NCBI RefSeq assembly: GCF_900172355.1
Contig: NZ_FWFZ01000020.1
Location: forward strand, 1-64,000
Source of the DNA: Roseisalinus antarcticus
Lineage (GTDB): Bacteria > Pseudomonadota > Alphaproteobacteria > Rhodobacterales > Rhodobacteraceae
Length of the DNA: 64,000 nucleotides
Reading direction: 5' to 3'
In this document: piece by piece, positions 1 through 8,737 of the stretch
Numbering within the stretch: the first letter of the stretch is position 1
Layout: each line of letters opens with the position of its first letter
The notes under the pieces: generated by a model
Database searches by the model: none
Seen by the model: the letters and a program-made list of their open reading frames with translations, nothing else
Told to the model about the DNA's origin: nothing
Translations under genes and position numbers: made by a program

Positions 1-93
1 GCCCCGATCGCGATGGAAGACGGCCTGCGCTTCGCGATCCGCGAAGGCGGCCGCACCGTCGGCGCCGGCGTGGTCTCCAAGATCCTCGTCTGA
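1..93 (+). CDS. tuf: Elongation factor Tu, C-terminal end (partial)
   Basis: These are the last 30 codons and the stop of EF-Tu, the GTPase that brings aminoacyl-tRNA to the ribosomal A site; the gene begins outside the window. The visible residues run [19 protein letters not shown] and end VVSKILV, the conserved tail of domain 3. Position just before rpsJ is the normal place for a tuf copy at the head of the S10 cluster in proteobacteria. Nothing in the fragment is aberrant. Confidence 0.97.
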   Translation, partial: APIAMEDGLRFAIREGGRTVGAGVVSKILV

Positions 94-102
94 CCCCCAG
101 AC

Positions 103-161
103 ACCGGGCGCGGACAATCGCGCCCGGTCCCGACGTTCCGGGCGCCCCCTGCGGGGCGCCC
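103..161 (+). terminator. Tandem terminator-like hairpins between tuf and rpsJ
   Basis: Two perfect GC-rich hairpins follow tuf. The first has arms ACCGGGCGCG (103-112) and CGCGCCCGGT (119-128) around a 6-nt loop. The second has arms GGGCGCCCC (140-148) and GGGGCGCCC (153-161) around CTGC. Neither is followed by a T-tract, so they may slow or partly terminate transcription, or stabilise the tuf 3' end, rather than stop it fully. Confidence 0.5.
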
Positions 162-246
162 AGCCAATAACAAGACCCCCTTACGTGGGCCGGCAATTGG
201 GCTGGTCCACCTCTTTGGGAAGACTGCCGCGAAAGGCTGATGAGAT

Positions 247-558
247 ATGGCACAGAGCCAAAACATCCGGATCCGGCTGAAGGCCTTCGATTACCGGGTG
301 CTGGATGCCAGCACGCAGGAAATCGTCCAGACCGCGAAGCGCACCGGCGCGAGCGTGAGGGGCCCGATTCCGCTGCCCAACAAGATCGAGAAGTTCACGG
401 TTCTCCGTGGCCCGCACATCGACAAGAAATCCCGTGACCAGTGGGAAATCCGTACGCACAAGCGGTTGCTCGACATTGTCGACCCGACCCCGCAGACCGT
501 GGACGCGCTGATGAAGCTCGACCTGGCTGCCGGTGTCGACGTCGAGATCAAGGTTTAA
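247..558 (+). CDS. rpsJ: 30S ribosomal protein S10
   Basis: S10 is a small-subunit head protein and, as NusE, part of the transcription antitermination complex. The 103-residue length is typical, and the start [20 protein letters not shown] is the family signature. The ATG is preceded by GAAAGG at 231-236. It is the first gene of the S10 block, and rplC follows after 16 nt with a GGGGAG ribosome-binding site in the gap. Confidence 0.98.
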   Translation: MAQSQNIRIRLKAFDYRVLDASTQEIVQTAKRTGASVRGPIPLPNKIEKFTVLRGPHIDKKSRDQWEIRTHKRLLDIVDPTPQTVDALMKLDLAAGVDVEIKV

Positions 559-574
559 GGGGAGCACGAGAGAC

Positions 575-1435
575 ATGTTGCGCTCTGGAATCATCGCCAA
601 GAAGGTCGGGATGACCCGTATCTTCCAGGAAGACGGGAAGCAGATTCCCGTGACCGTTCTCCAACTCGACAAGTTGCAGGTCGTGGCCCAGCGGACCGCC
701 GATAAGGATGGCTATTCCGCCGTTCAGCTCGGCGCCGGAAGAGCCAAGGCCAAGCGGACTTCGGCCCCCATGCGTGGCCACTTCGCCAAGGCGAATGTGG
801 AACCCAAGCGCAAGATCGCCGAGTTCCGCGTGGCCCCCGAGAACATGATCGACGTGGGTGAGGAGATCACCGCCGACCATTACTTCGAGGGTCAGTTCGT
901 CGACGTCTCGGGCACTTCGATCGGCAAGGGCTTTGCCGGTGCCATGAAGCGGCACAATTTCGGCGGCCTGCGCGCCACGCACGGCGTGTCGATCAGCCAC
1001 CGGTCGCACGGCTCCACCGGCCAGTGTCAGGACCCCGGCAAGGTCTTCAAAGGCAAGAAGATGGCCGGCCACATGGGCGCCGCCAAGGTCACCACGCAGA
1101 ACCTTCAAGTGGTCAAGACCGACGCCGACCGTGGCCTGATCATGGTCAAGGGCGCGGTCCCCGGCTCCAAGGGTGGCTGGGTCACGATCAAGGATGCGGT
1201 GAAGAAGCCGATCCCCGAGAACGTGATCTACCCCGCCGCGCTTCGGTCCGCCGGTGAAGAAGCCAAGCGTTTGGCCGAAGAATCCGCGGCCCAGGCCGAA
1301 GCCGAAGCCAAGGCCGCCGAAGAGGCGCGTCTGGCCGAGGAAGCCGCCGCTCAGGAAGAGGCGCTCAAGGCCGCTGAATCCGAGATTGCAGCCGAAGACT
1401 CTGCTGAGCCCGAGAAGAAGGAAGGCGACGAATGA
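575..1435 (+). CDS. rplC: 50S ribosomal protein L3 with Ala/Glu-rich C-terminal tail
   Basis: L3 is an early-assembly 23S rRNA-binding protein near the peptidyl-transferase centre. The start at 575 ([17 protein letters not shown]) matches the family and lies about 10 nt after an AAGGGGAG site; an in-frame ATG at 533 lies inside rpsJ and is not used. The core (residues 1-215) includes the [20 protein letters not shown] region. Residues from about 217 to 286 form a highly charged tail of Ala, Glu and Lys with predicted helical character, making the protein about 70 residues longer than E. coli L3. The stop overlaps rplD by ATGA. Confidence 0.98.
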   Translation: MLRSGIIAKKVGMTRIFQEDGKQIPVTVLQLDKLQVVAQRTADKDGYSAVQLGAGRAKAKRTSAPMRGHFAKANVEPKRKIAEFRVAPENMIDVGEEITADHYFEGQFVDVSGTSIGKGFAGAMKRHNFGGLRATHGVSISHRSHGSTGQCQDPGKVFKGKKMAGHMGAAKVTTQNLQVVKTDADRGLIMVKGAVPGSKGGWVTIKDAVKKPIPENVIYPAALRSAGEEAKRLAEESAAQAEAEAKAAEEARLAEEAAAQEEALKAAESEIAAEDSAEPEKKEGDE

Positions 1436-2049
1436 AACTCGACGTGATCAATCTGGACGGCGGATCGGCCGGATCGGTGGATCTGGACGAGGCGCTTTTC
1501 GGTCTCGAGCCCCGCACCGACATCCTGCACCGTGTCGTCCGCTGGCAGCGTAACAACGCCATGGCCGGCACCCACAAGGTCAAGACCCGGCGCGAGACGT
1601 CCTACTCGACCAAGAAGATCTATCGCCAGAAGGGCACCGGCGGCGCACGCCACGGTGACCGGAACGCGCCGATCTTCCGCTCGGGTGGTGTCTACAAGGG
1701 CCCGACCCCGCGCAGCCACGGCCACGAGCTGACCAAGAAGTTCCGCAAGCTGGGCCTGCGCCATGCGCTGTCGGCCAAGATGAAGGCGGGCGAGCTGGTC
1801 GTGCTCGAATCGGCCGAGGCCGACGGCAAGACCTCGGCGCTGGCCAAGCAGCTGAAGAACCTCGGCTGGAAGCGGGCGCTTGTGATCGACGGGGCCGAGG
1901 TGAACGAGGGCTTTGCCCGCGCCGCCCAGAACCTGGAAACCATCAACGTGCTGCCCTCGATGGGCGCCAACGTCTACGACATCCTCCGCAGTGACACGCT
2001 CGTGCTCACCAAGGCGGGCGTCGAGGCCCTGGAGGCTCGACTGAAATGA
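1432..2049 (+). CDS. rplD: 50S ribosomal protein L4
   Basis: L4 lines the peptide exit tunnel; in some bacteria it also represses its own operon. The 205-residue protein has the family's conserved tunnel-loop region ([20 protein letters not shown], about residues 50-69). It overlaps rplC (ATGA at 1432-1435) and rplW (ATGA at 2046-2049), so translation is probably coupled across the three genes. Confidence 0.98.
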   Translation: MKLDVINLDGGSAGSVDLDEALFGLEPRTDILHRVVRWQRNNAMAGTHKVKTRRETSYSTKKIYRQKGTGGARHGDRNAPIFRSGGVYKGPTPRSHGHELTKKFRKLGLRHALSAKMKAGELVVLESAEADGKTSALAKQLKNLGWKRALVIDGAEVNEGFARAAQNLETINVLPSMGANVYDILRSDTLVLTKAGVEALEARLK

Positions 2050-2342
2050 CCGCGAAGCCAGAGCATTACGACGTCATCGTCAAGCCGCTGATCACCGAAA
2101 AGACCACGATGGCATCCGAGGCCAACGCGGTGGTGTTCGAAGTGGCGATCGCCGCCAACAAGCCGCAGATCAAGGAGGCCGTCGAGGAGCTCTTTGGTGT
2201 GAAGGTGAAGGCCGTCAACACGACCATCACCAAAGGCAAGGTGAAGCGATTCCGCGGCCAGCCCGGCCGTCGGAAAGACGTCAAGAAAGCCTACGTCACC
2301 CTCGAAGAGGGCAACACCATTGACGTGACCACCGGCCTCTAA
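2046..2342 (+). CDS. rplW: 50S ribosomal protein L23
   Basis: L23 sits at the tunnel exit and is the docking site for trigger factor and SRP. The 98-residue protein has the expected start ([11 protein letters not shown]) and the C-terminal segment [20 protein letters not shown]. It is translationally coupled to rplD by a 4-nt overlap. A 159-nt gap with a hairpin separates it from rplB, an unusually long spacer in this otherwise tight block. Confidence 0.98.
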   Translation: MTAKPEHYDVIVKPLITEKTTMASEANAVVFEVAIAANKPQIKEAVEELFGVKVKAVNTTITKGKVKRFRGQPGRRKDVKKAYVTLEEGNTIDVTTGL

Positions 2343-2359
2343 TAGAGAGCGCCATCCGC

Positions 2360-2385
2360 GCGGCCCCGGTGATCTCCGGGGCTGC
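2360..2385 (+). promoter_or_regulatory. Hairpin in the rplW-rplB spacer
   Basis: Arms GCGGCCCCGG (2360-2369) and CCGGGGCTGC (2376-2385) form a 10-bp stem with one G-U pair and a 6-nt loop. There is no T-tract. It lies in the 159-nt gap before rplB and could be an RNA-processing or attenuation element. Function is inferred only from position and symmetry. Confidence 0.35.
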
Positions 2386-2501
2386 GTGTATTTCGGGGGA
2401 GCGTCCCGCGCCCGCCCGCCAGATAGGGGACCTTCGGGGCCCTTGGAACTGCCGGTCTGGCCACGATGGCCCGTCCGCAAAGCAACGGAAAGACAGTAAA
2501 C

Positions 2502-3344
2502 ATGGCACTCAAGTCGTACAAACCGACGACGCCTGGCCAGCGAGGGCTGGTTCTGATCGACCGTTCGGAGCTTTGGAAAGGTCGCCCGGTCAAGGCCCTC
2601 ACCGAGGGTCTGACGAAGAACGGCGGCCGGAACAATACCGGACGGATCACCATGCGTCGCCGCGGCGGTGGGGCAAAGCGCCTCTACCGTATCGTGGATT
2701 TCAAGCGCACCAAGCGCGACGTCGAGGCGGTTATCGTCCGCATCGAATACGACCCCAACCGCACGGCCTTCATCGCCCTGGTCCAGTACATGGACGGCGA
2801 ACAGGCCTACATCCTGGCGCCGCAGCGGCTTGCTGTCGGTGACAAGATCGTCGCGGGCGAAAAGGTCGACATCAAGCCGGGCAACGCGATGCCGTTCTCG
2901 GGCATGCCGATCGGCACGATCGTCCACAACATCGAGCTGAAGCCCGGCAAGGGCGGCCAGATCGCGCGCGCCGCGGGCACCTATGCCCAGTTCGTCGGCC
3001 GCGACGGGGGCTACGCCCAGATCCGGCTGAGCTCGGGCGAGCTGCGGATGGTGCGCCAGGAATGCATGGCCACCGTCGGTGCCGTGTCGAACCCCGACAA
3101 TTCGAACCAGAACCTCGGCAAGGCCGGTCGGAACCGTCACTATGGCAAGCGGCCGTCTGTCCGCGGTGTCGTGATGAACCCGGTCGATCACCCGCATGGT
3201 GGTGGTGAGGGTCGGACCTCGGGCGGCCGTCACCCGGTGACGCCATGGGGCAAGCCGACCAAAGGCGCCCGAACCCGGAACAAGAACAAAGCGTCGCAAA
3301 AGCTGATCATCCGCTCGCGTCACGCCAAGAAGAAAGGGCGCTAA
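2502..3344 (+). CDS. rplB: 50S ribosomal protein L2
   Basis: L2 is required for subunit association and peptidyl-transferase assembly. Starting at ATG 2502 ([20 protein letters not shown]) gives 280 residues, typical for alphaproteobacteria; the in-frame ATG at 2466 would add 12 non-family residues. GGAAAG upstream serves as ribosome-binding site. The conserved C-terminal segment [17 protein letters not shown] is present, including the histidine of the HPHGGG motif. Confidence 0.98.
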   Translation: MALKSYKPTTPGQRGLVLIDRSELWKGRPVKALTEGLTKNGGRNNTGRITMRRRGGGAKRLYRIVDFKRTKRDVEAVIVRIEYDPNRTAFIALVQYMDGEQAYILAPQRLAVGDKIVAGEKVDIKPGNAMPFSGMPIGTIVHNIELKPGKGGQIARAAGTYAQFVGRDGGYAQIRLSSGELRMVRQECMATVGAVSNPDNSNQNLGKAGRNRHYGKRPSVRGVVMNPVDHPHGGGEGRTSGGRHPVTPWGKPTKGARTRNKNKASQKLIIRSRHAKKKGR

Positions 3345-3347
3345 GAT

Positions 3348-3626
3348 ATGTCTCGCTCTGTTTGGAAAGGCCCGTTCGTCGATTCCTACGTTCTCAAGAA
3401 AGCCGAGAAGGCCCGTGAGTCCGAAAGAAAAGACGTCATCAAGATCTGGTCGCGCCGCTCGACGATCCTGCCCCAGTTCGTGGGTCTGACGTTTGGCGTC
3501 TACAACGGCCACAAGCACATCCCCGTCAACGTGTCCGAGGACATGATCGGCCAGAAGTTCGGTGAATATGCACCGACGCGGACCTACTACGGTCACGCGG
3601 CCGACAAGAAAGCGAAGCGGAAGTAA
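3348..3626 (+). CDS. rpsS: 30S ribosomal protein S19
   Basis: S19 is a small-subunit head protein that contacts S13 and the A-site finger. It is 92 residues long and begins [18 protein letters not shown], with the conserved [20 protein letters not shown] segment near residue 63. It follows rplB by 3 nt and precedes rplV by 3 nt, so it is clearly co-transcribed. Confidence 0.98.
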   Translation: MSRSVWKGPFVDSYVLKKAEKARESERKDVIKIWSRRSTILPQFVGLTFGVYNGHKHIPVNVSEDMIGQKFGEYAPTRTYYGHAADKKAKRK

Positions 3627-3629
3627 GTC

Positions 3630-4010
3630 ATGGGCAAGGATAAAAACCCCCGCCGCGTGGCCGACAACGAAGCCCGGGCCAAGACCCGGATGCTGAAGAC
3701 GTCGCCGCAGAAACTTAACCTGGTGGCCGGCATGATCCGCGGCAAGAAGGTTGAAAAGGCCCTCACGGACCTGACCTTCTCGAAGAAGCGCATCGCGCAG
3801 GACGTCAAGAAGTGCCTGCAGTCCGCGATCGCCAACGCCGAGAACAACCACAACCTGGACGTCGATGAACTGATCGTCGCCGAGGCCTATGTGGGCAAGA
3901 ACCTGACGCTCAAGCGGGGCCGTCCCCGTGGCCGTGGCCGGTTCGGCAAGATCGTGAAGCCGTTCGCCGAAATCACCATCACGGTGCGTCAAGTCGAGGA
4001 GCAAGCCTAA
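3630..4010 (+). CDS. rplV: 50S ribosomal protein L22
   Basis: L22 lines the nascent-chain tunnel beside L4. At 126 residues it has a slightly extended N-terminus ([20 protein letters not shown]) before the conserved core, and the beta-hairpin loop [14 protein letters not shown] near residues 94-107. Its TAA shares a base with the ATG of rpsC (TAATG at 4008-4012), indicating translational coupling. Confidence 0.98.
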   Translation: MGKDKNPRRVADNEARAKTRMLKTSPQKLNLVAGMIRGKKVEKALTDLTFSKKRIAQDVKKCLQSAIANAENNHNLDVDELIVAEAYVGKNLTLKRGRPRGRGRFGKIVKPFAEITITVRQVEEQA

Positions 4011-4726
4011 TGGGTAACAAGGTCAATCCGATTGGCATGCGCCTTCAGGTCAACCGCACCTGGGACAGCCGCTGGTACGCCGACACCAAGGATTACGGTG
4101 ATCTGCTGCTCGAAGATCTCAAGATGCGCGAGTTCATCAAGAAAGAGTGCAAGCAGGCCGGGATTTCCCGCGTGATCATCGAACGTCCGCACCGCAAGTG
4201 CCGCGTGGCGATCCACACCGCGCGGCCCGGCGTCATCATCGGCAAGAAGGGCGCGGACATCGAAGTGCTCCGAAAGAAGCTTGCCAACCTGACGAAAAGC
4301 GAGCTGCACCTCAACATCGTCGAAGTGCGCAAGCCCGAACTGGACGCCGCCCTGGTTGGTGAAAGCATTGCCCAGCAGCTTGAGCGTCGTGTGTCCTTCC
4401 GCCGTGCAATGAAGCGCGCGGTGCAGAATGCGATGCGGATGGGTGCGCTTGGCATCCGGGTCAATGTCGCGGGCCGCCTCGGCGGCGCCGAGATCGCCCG
4501 GACCGAATGGTACCGCGAGGGCCGCGTGCCCCTGCACACCCTTCGGGCCGACATCGACTATGCGCCCACCGAGGCCGTGACGCCCTACGGCATCATCGGG
4601 ATCAAGGTCTGGATCTTCAAAGGCGAGATCATGGAGCACGATCCCCAAGCCCGCGACCGCAAGGCCCAGGAGCTGCAGGACGGTCCGTCCCCGCGCGGCG
4701 CCGGTGGCCCGCGCCGCGACCGCTAA
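4010..4726 (+). CDS. rpsC: 30S ribosomal protein S3
   Basis: S3 guards the mRNA entry channel. The 238-residue protein starts [20 protein letters not shown]. It carries a KH domain with the motif [11 protein letters not shown] (about residues 75-85) and the family C-terminal domain (GVRVN-like [17 protein letters not shown], about residues 147-163). The last 25 residues are rich in Gly, Pro and Arg. It is followed 12 nt later by rplP with an AAGGAGAG site in the gap. Confidence 0.98.
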   Translation: MGNKVNPIGMRLQVNRTWDSRWYADTKDYGDLLLEDLKMREFIKKECKQAGISRVIIERPHRKCRVAIHTARPGVIIGKKGADIEVLRKKLANLTKSELHLNIVEVRKPELDAALVGESIAQQLERRVSFRRAMKRAVQNAMRMGALGIRVNVAGRLGGAEIARTEWYREGRVPLHTLRADIDYAPTEAVTPYGIIGIKVWIFKGEIMEHDPQARDRKAQELQDGPSPRGAGGPRRDR

Positions 4727-4738
4727 GGAGAGAACAAG

Positions 4739-5152
4739 ATGCTGCAACCGAAGCGCACCAAGTTCCGCAAGCTCCACAAGGGCCGGATCAAGGGCGAAGC
4801 CAAAGGCGGCTCCGACCTGAACTTCGGCACCTACGGCCTGAAGGCCATGGAGCCCGAGCGGATCACAGCCCGCCAGATCGAGGCTGCCCGTCGTGCCATG
4901 ACGCGTCACATGAAGCGTCAGGGCCGCGTCTGGATCCGGATCTTCCCGGATACCTCGGTGACCTCCAAGCCCGTCGAAGTTCGTATGGGCAAGGGCAAGG
5001 GCTCGGTCGATTTCTGGGCCGCCAAGGTCAAGCCCGGCCGGATCATGTTCGAGATTGACGGCGTGAACGACGACATCGCCCGCGAGGCCCTGCGCCTTGC
5101 CGCGATGAAGCTGCCGATCAAGACCCGCACCGTGGTCCGCGAAGACTGGTAA
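4739..5152 (+). CDS. rplP: 50S ribosomal protein L16
   Basis: L16 stabilises A-site tRNA in the large subunit. The 137-residue protein starts [19 protein letters not shown] and contains the conserved [10 protein letters not shown] segment near residues 60-69. In most proteobacteria rpmC follows directly; here a terminator at 5199 and three unrelated genes follow, so L16 is the last gene of this transcription block. Confidence 0.98.
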   Translation: MLQPKRTKFRKLHKGRIKGEAKGGSDLNFGTYGLKAMEPERITARQIEAARRAMTRHMKRQGRVWIRIFPDTSVTSKPVEVRMGKGKGSVDFWAAKVKPGRIMFEIDGVNDDIAREALRLAAMKLPIKTRTVVREDW

Positions 5153-5198
5153 GCCCCGGCCGGACCTTCTTTGTCCGGCGGATCACGAGATCATCAAG

Positions 5199-5232
5199 AA
5201 GGCCCCCGGCATCCACATGCCGGGGGCCTTTT
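5199..5232 (+). terminator. Rho-independent terminator after rplP
   Basis: A perfect 14-bp stem, AAGGCCCCCGGCAT (5199-5212) with ATGCCGGGGGCCTT (5217-5230), encloses the loop CCAC and ends in TTTT (5229-5232). It sits 46 nt after the rplP stop and should end the tuf/S10 transcript. This explains why the downstream ribosomal genes need their own promoter. Confidence 0.85.
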
Positions 5233-5272
5233 GACGTCTCGGGGGGGGCTTTCCAAACGGCGGGGCCCGGGG

Positions 5273-6019
5273 TCAGGCGCCGCTAGCGGGGAAGATCTGC
5301 GTCATCTGTTGCTCAAACCGCGCCCAGGTCATTGTCGCCGCATTGCCGGCATGCCCGTGGTAGTGCGACCGCCCCGTAGAGTTGGGCAGGCCGGCCCAGA
5401 TCCGCGCGAGTTTGTTCATGAAGGCGACCCGACCGATGCGGCTGGCCAGAAAATCCTCGATACCCGCTTCGCGCAGCAATTGATCGGCGAGCCTGTCCTG
5501 CATGGCGGGGCTGAACAGCTGGTCCGTGCCGATCCCCTGATGTCGCACCAGGCGCTTCAGCGTGGCCGGGATGAACTGGTAGCGGCCGATGGCGTGAGGT
5601 TGGCCGGGCGTGGCGGCGATCCAGGCATAGATCTCGCTCAGCCGCATCTGCGTTGGCGGCTTGGGCGGGCGTATCCGGGCACCGTACTGCACCGCGTCGT
5701 AGCCCGCCGGCCCGGCCTCGGCCGAGGCGATCAGATCGCGCAGCCGCGCCACCGGCGTGCCCGACGCCGGCCCCTGGAGGATCGGAGCGGGGGCGCTGCG
5801 GTGCGCGGCACGTTCCCGCTCCGGCCAGGGTGCGAAATAGCTCGCCGCCCGGTCACTGTCGGCGAACAGGCTGGCACTGCCCCGGGCCGCGCCGTCGGGG
5901 GCGATCATCGCGATCACCGGGGCCTGCGCCGCCACCGGATCGAACAGCGACCCGACCTGCGCCGCCCCTGGACCCGCCGACAGCATCAACCACGTCATGC
6001 ACCATCGCAGACACCCCAT
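5273..6019 (-). CDS. Secreted lambda-lysozyme-like (GH104-type) murein hydrolase
   Basis: A 248-residue protein with an N-terminal signal peptide (MGCLRWCMTWLMLSAGPGAA). Residues about 90-245 resemble the bacteriophage lambda endolysin / GH104 transglycosylase fold. It has a catalytic-type glutamate (E101 in LIASAEAGPAGYDAV), a GRYQFIP motif (145-151) and an IWAGLPNSTG segment near the end, parallel to GRYQLL and IWASLPG of lambda lysozyme. It probably cleaves periplasmic peptidoglycan. The start at 6019 is chosen because longer in-frame starts add a non-signal, Arg-rich leader. It is transcribed opposite to the ribosomal genes. The family call is from motif memory only. Confidence 0.65.
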   Translation of the reverse strand: MGCLRWCMTWLMLSAGPGAAQVGSLFDPVAAQAPVIAMIAPDGAARGSASLFADSDRAASYFAPWPERERAAHRSAPAPILQGPASGTPVARLRDLIASAEAGPAGYDAVQYGARIRPPKPPTQMRLSEIYAWIAATPGQPHAIGRYQFIPATLKRLVRHQGIGTDQLFSPAMQDRLADQLLREAGIEDFLASRIGRVAFMNKLARIWAGLPNSTGRSHYHGHAGNAATMTWARFEQQMTQIFPASGA

Positions 6020-6131
6020 TCGCACCTCGTTCTGAAGCCTGTTGTGCGCACAGCATGACCGATCGGGGTTGAGATTCCCTTGCCGCCCGTCCCCCGCAAT
6101 GCGACACCGGCGCCGCAGACCGGAGGACCAC

Positions 6132-6752
6132 ATGGCCGAGATCACATCGCTGTTCGTCACCCGCCTCTACCGAGCGCAATTGTCCGAGCTGGGCAAACCC
6201 GTCGATGCGGCCGAGCTCGAGGCGTCGTGCCTCTCGATCGCCGAGGATGACGAGGCGGGGCAGGACTGGTGCGAAAAGAACGGCTATCCCGGCTATACCA
6301 GCTATGCTTCGCTGACCGACCTGGGCTGGCGCTCGCCCATATTCGCGGACCTGATCAAGGTGCTCGACAAGCATGTGGCGGCCTTCGCGAAGGATCTGGA
6401 GTTCGACCTCGATGGAAAGAAACTCAAGCTCGAGGACATCTGGATCAACATCCTGCCCGAGGGCGGCACCCATTCCTCGCATATCCACCCGCATTCGGTG
6501 ATCAGCGGCACCACCTACGTAGCGATGCCGACGGGCACCAGCGCATTGAAGCTCGAGGACCCGCGCCTGCCGATGATGATGGCCGCACCCACCCGCAAGA
6601 AGGACGCCCGTCGCAAGCTGCGTCCCTTCGTCTATGTCGCGCCCGAGGTCGGCGACGTGCTGATGTGGGAAAGCTGGTTGCGCCACGAGGTCCCGATGAA
6701 CATGGCCGAGGACGAACGGATCTCGGTCAGTTTCAACTACCGGTGGGGATGA
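6132..6752 (+). CDS. 2OG-Fe(II) oxygenase-like protein (TIGR02466 type)
   Basis: A 206-residue cytosolic protein of the family of putative 2-oxoglutarate/Fe(II) oxygenases described as TIGR02466 / 2OG-FeII_Oxy_5. Visible hallmarks are a histidine cluster (H114, H117, H119, H121), a later H185 in WESWLRHEVP, and R197 in ERISVSFNYRW that could bind 2-oxoglutarate. A GGAGG site at 6122-6126 fixes the start at 6132; upstream in-frame codons are not needed. The substrate is unknown. It is divergent from the lysozyme-like gene and lies within the break of the S10 cluster. Confidence 0.65.
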   Translation: MAEITSLFVTRLYRAQLSELGKPVDAAELEASCLSIAEDDEAGQDWCEKNGYPGYTSYASLTDLGWRSPIFADLIKVLDKHVAAFAKDLEFDLDGKKLKLEDIWINILPEGGTHSSHIHPHSVISGTTYVAMPTGTSALKLEDPRLPMMMAAPTRKKDARRKLRPFVYVAPEVGDVLMWESWLRHEVPMNMAEDERISVSFNYRWG

Positions 6753-6800
6753 TGGGATGGTCGCGGGTTGGCAGATAGGTGCTCTAGACCGGGCCGACCG

Positions 6801-7406
6801 ATGAGCTATGAAAGTGAAATCGGGTTGCGCAAAGCATGGCCGACATCAAAATCTGTCGAGACTGTAGAAGCAATGTCGGGATACGCGCGTTTTGCGGCGT
6901 CCTATATGAAGGCTGCCACCGCAATCTATTCCCTTGATGGATGTACATACCCAACGCTCATTTTTGCAGGGCCCGTCATGCAGATGACGGGCTTGGCAAC
7001 CGAACTAACTTTCAAGTCGATGCTGCGAGGCGCGGGCTCTTCTGAAAAGACCTTGAGGAAGTATAGTCACAACATCGTCGGTGCATTTGAACAAGTCTCG
7101 CAGCTGATCGACAAAAGTGCTTTTCAAAGGTTGGTTTGGGCCAATACCAAACACCTCACGACCCCAACTGAAGTTGTGGAGAGATACGTGGAACCGGGCA
7201 GTCCAAGTCCCCATTTGTCTTGGCGGTTCTTTGAGGGGCAACTCCATATTCTTGATGAGGTCTACGACAAGCCATATCGTAGTCGGTACTTCCAGGCTGG
7301 TCCTGTTGTCTTGCCAGAGCCCTACATCATCCTTGTCGGTGTCAAGATCTTGCTAAACGCTATGAGTGAAAGGCTCGACATTGATCTCTTGCCGTACTCA
7401 GAATGA
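6801..7406 (+). CDS. AT-rich hypothetical protein, possible HEPN-like helical domain
   Basis: A 201-residue protein that I cannot assign firmly. Base composition is about 50% GC against roughly 65% around it, with AT-ending codons, which suggests horizontal acquisition. Residues 66-99 (ATELTFKSMLRGAG, then EKTLRKYSHNIVGAFEQV) recall the HEPN pattern of an ELxxK helix followed by R-x(3)-H and a hydrophobic helix; H90 would be the HEPN histidine. No signal peptide or membrane segment is evident. It stands alone between the oxygenase-like gene and the promoter region of rpmC. The start at 6801 avoids an Arg/Pro leader from 6768. Confidence 0.55.
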   Translation: MSYESEIGLRKAWPTSKSVETVEAMSGYARFAASYMKAATAIYSLDGCTYPTLIFAGPVMQMTGLATELTFKSMLRGAGSSEKTLRKYSHNIVGAFEQVSQLIDKSAFQRLVWANTKHLTTPTEVVERYVEPGSPSPHLSWRFFEGQLHILDEVYDKPYRSRYFQAGPVVLPEPYIILVGVKILLNAMSERLDIDLLPYSE

Positions 7407-7431
7407 ACGAGGCGGACCTCGCACTTACTCC

Positions 7432-7460
7432 TTGCTCCCTAGTCGCCTTCGCTCTATATG
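7432..7460 (+). promoter_or_regulatory. Candidate sigma-70 promoter for the rpmC block
   Basis: TTGCTC (7432-7437), a 17-nt spacer and TATATG (7455-7460) resemble a -35/-10 pair. It lies in the 138-nt gap before rpmC, the first ribosomal gene after the three-gene insertion and the terminator at 5199. That is where a new promoter would be needed. The -35 box is weak. Confidence 0.4.
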
Positions 7461-7544
7461 AATGGCGCATCCACACTCCATCGGGAATCAGGGTGACCCG
7501 CCATCGCGGGGCCCTCCGGTGATGTTGACAGAAGGAACAGGCGC

Positions 7545-7751
7545 ATGACCGCCACTGACCTGCGCGAAAAAAGCGCGGAGGAGCTGCGTGACCAGCTGCT
7601 CGCCCTCAAGAAAGAATCGTTCAACCTGCGCTTTCAGCAGGCCACCGGTTCGCTGACCAATACTGCCCGTATGCGTGCCGTCCGCCGGGACGTCGCCCGC
7701 GTGCGCACCATCCTGAACGAAAAGGCCGTCTCGGCCGCTGCGGAGGCCTGA
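7545..7751 (+). CDS. rpmC: 50S ribosomal protein L29
   Basis: L29 is a small two-helix protein at the tunnel exit beside L23. It is 68 residues long, with the family pattern [19 protein letters not shown] and [12 protein letters not shown]. It restarts the ribosomal gene series after the insertion; an AGAAGGAAC site lies just upstream. rpsQ follows after 3 nt. Confidence 0.97.
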   Translation: MTATDLREKSAEELRDQLLALKKESFNLRFQQATGSLTNTARMRAVRRDVARVRTILNEKAVSAAAEA

Positions 7752-7754
7752 TAG

Positions 7755-7985
7755 ATGCCCAAACGTATCCTGCAAGGCACCGTGACCAGCAACCAGAACG
7801 CCCAGACCGTCACCGTGTCGGTCGAGCGTCGCTTCAAGCACCCTCTGCTGCAAAAGACCGTCCGCAAGTCCAAGAAGTACCGGGCCCACGACGAGAACAA
7901 CACTTTCAACGTCGGCGACATGGTCCGCATCCAGGAATGTGCGCCGAAATCGAAAACGAAACGCTGGGAGGTGATCGCCTCCTGA
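7755..7985 (+). CDS. rpsQ: 30S ribosomal protein S17
   Basis: S17 is an OB-fold primary binder of the 16S rRNA 5' domain. It is 76 residues long and starts [20 protein letters not shown], with the [19 protein letters not shown] signature in the middle. It is co-directional with and 3 nt downstream of rpmC. A 77-nt gap follows before rplN. Confidence 0.97.
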   Translation: MPKRILQGTVTSNQNAQTVTVSVERRFKHPLLQKTVRKSKKYRAHDENNTFNVGDMVRIQECAPKSKTKRWEVIAS

Positions 7986-8062
7986 GGCTTTCACACCCGG
8001 TTTGAGCGAAACCCTGGGGTCCATGTCCGCCAAAGGCGGCCCCACAGGTCGGGAGAAACCAA

Positions 8063-8431
8063 ATGATCCAGATGCAGACCAATCTGGATGTGGCTGACAA
8101 CTCCGGTGCTCGGAGAGTTCAGTGCATCAAGGTCCTCGGCGGCTCGCACCGCCGTTACGCATCGGTCGGCGACATCATCGTCGTCTCCGTCAAGGAAGCC
8201 ATTCCGCGTGGCCGTGTGAAGAAGGGCGATGTCCGCAAGGCCGTCGTCGTTCGCACCGCCAAGGAAGTGCGCCGCGAGGACGGGACAGCGATCCGCTTCG
8301 ACCGCAATGCCGCCGTCATCCTCAACAACAACAACGAGCCGATCGGCACCCGGATCTTCGGGCCCGTGGTTCGTGAGCTGCGCGCGAAGAACTTCATGAA
8401 GATCATCTCGCTCGCTCCGGAGGTGCTGTAA
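8063..8431 (+). CDS. rplN: 50S ribosomal protein L14
   Basis: L14 binds the subunit interface near the GTPase centre. It is 122 residues long, starting [20 protein letters not shown], and has the conserved [20 protein letters not shown] segment. A GGGAG site precedes the start. It directly abuts rplX (the TAA is followed at once by ATG), so it is the first gene of the spc-type block here. Confidence 0.98.
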   Translation: MIQMQTNLDVADNSGARRVQCIKVLGGSHRRYASVGDIIVVSVKEAIPRGRVKKGDVRKAVVVRTAKEVRREDGTAIRFDRNAAVILNNNNEPIGTRIFGPVVRELRAKNFMKIISLAPEVL

Positions 8432-8737
8432 ATGGCCGCGAAAATCCGTAAAGGCGACAAGGTCGTTGTCCTCGCGGGCAAGGACAAGGGCAAGACCGGC
8501 GAGGTCTCCAGCGTGAGCCCCAAGGCCGGCAAGGCCGTTGTCGACGGCGTGAACATCGCCATCCGCCACACCAAGCAATCGCAATCCGACCAGGGCGGAC
8601 GTCAGCCCAAGGCGATGCCGCTGGACCTTTCCAACCTCGCGCTGGTCGACGGCAATGGCAAGGCGACCCGCGTCGGCTTCCGCATCGAGGACGGCAAGAA
8701 GGTCCGCTTTGCCAAGACCACGGGAGACGCGATCTGA
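8432..8737 (+). CDS. rplX: 50S ribosomal protein L24
   Basis: L24 initiates large-subunit assembly and contains a KOW motif, seen here as [19 protein letters not shown] in the first 23 residues. It is 101 residues long, normal for the family. The start codon abuts the rplN stop, and its TGA overlaps the rplE ATG (TGATG at 8735-8739), indicating coupled translation. Confidence 0.98.
   Translation: MAAKIRKGDKVVVLAGKDKGKTGEVSSVSPKAGKAVVDGVNIAIRHTKQSQSDQGGRQPKAMPLDLSNLALVDGNGKATRVGFRIEDGKKVRFAKTTGDAI

Noticed and set aside
1974-4004. Very long open frame on the minus strand through rplW-rplV
   Set aside because: It is the antisense shadow of six certain ribosomal genes; high GC leaves the antisense frame open and the protein has no family features.
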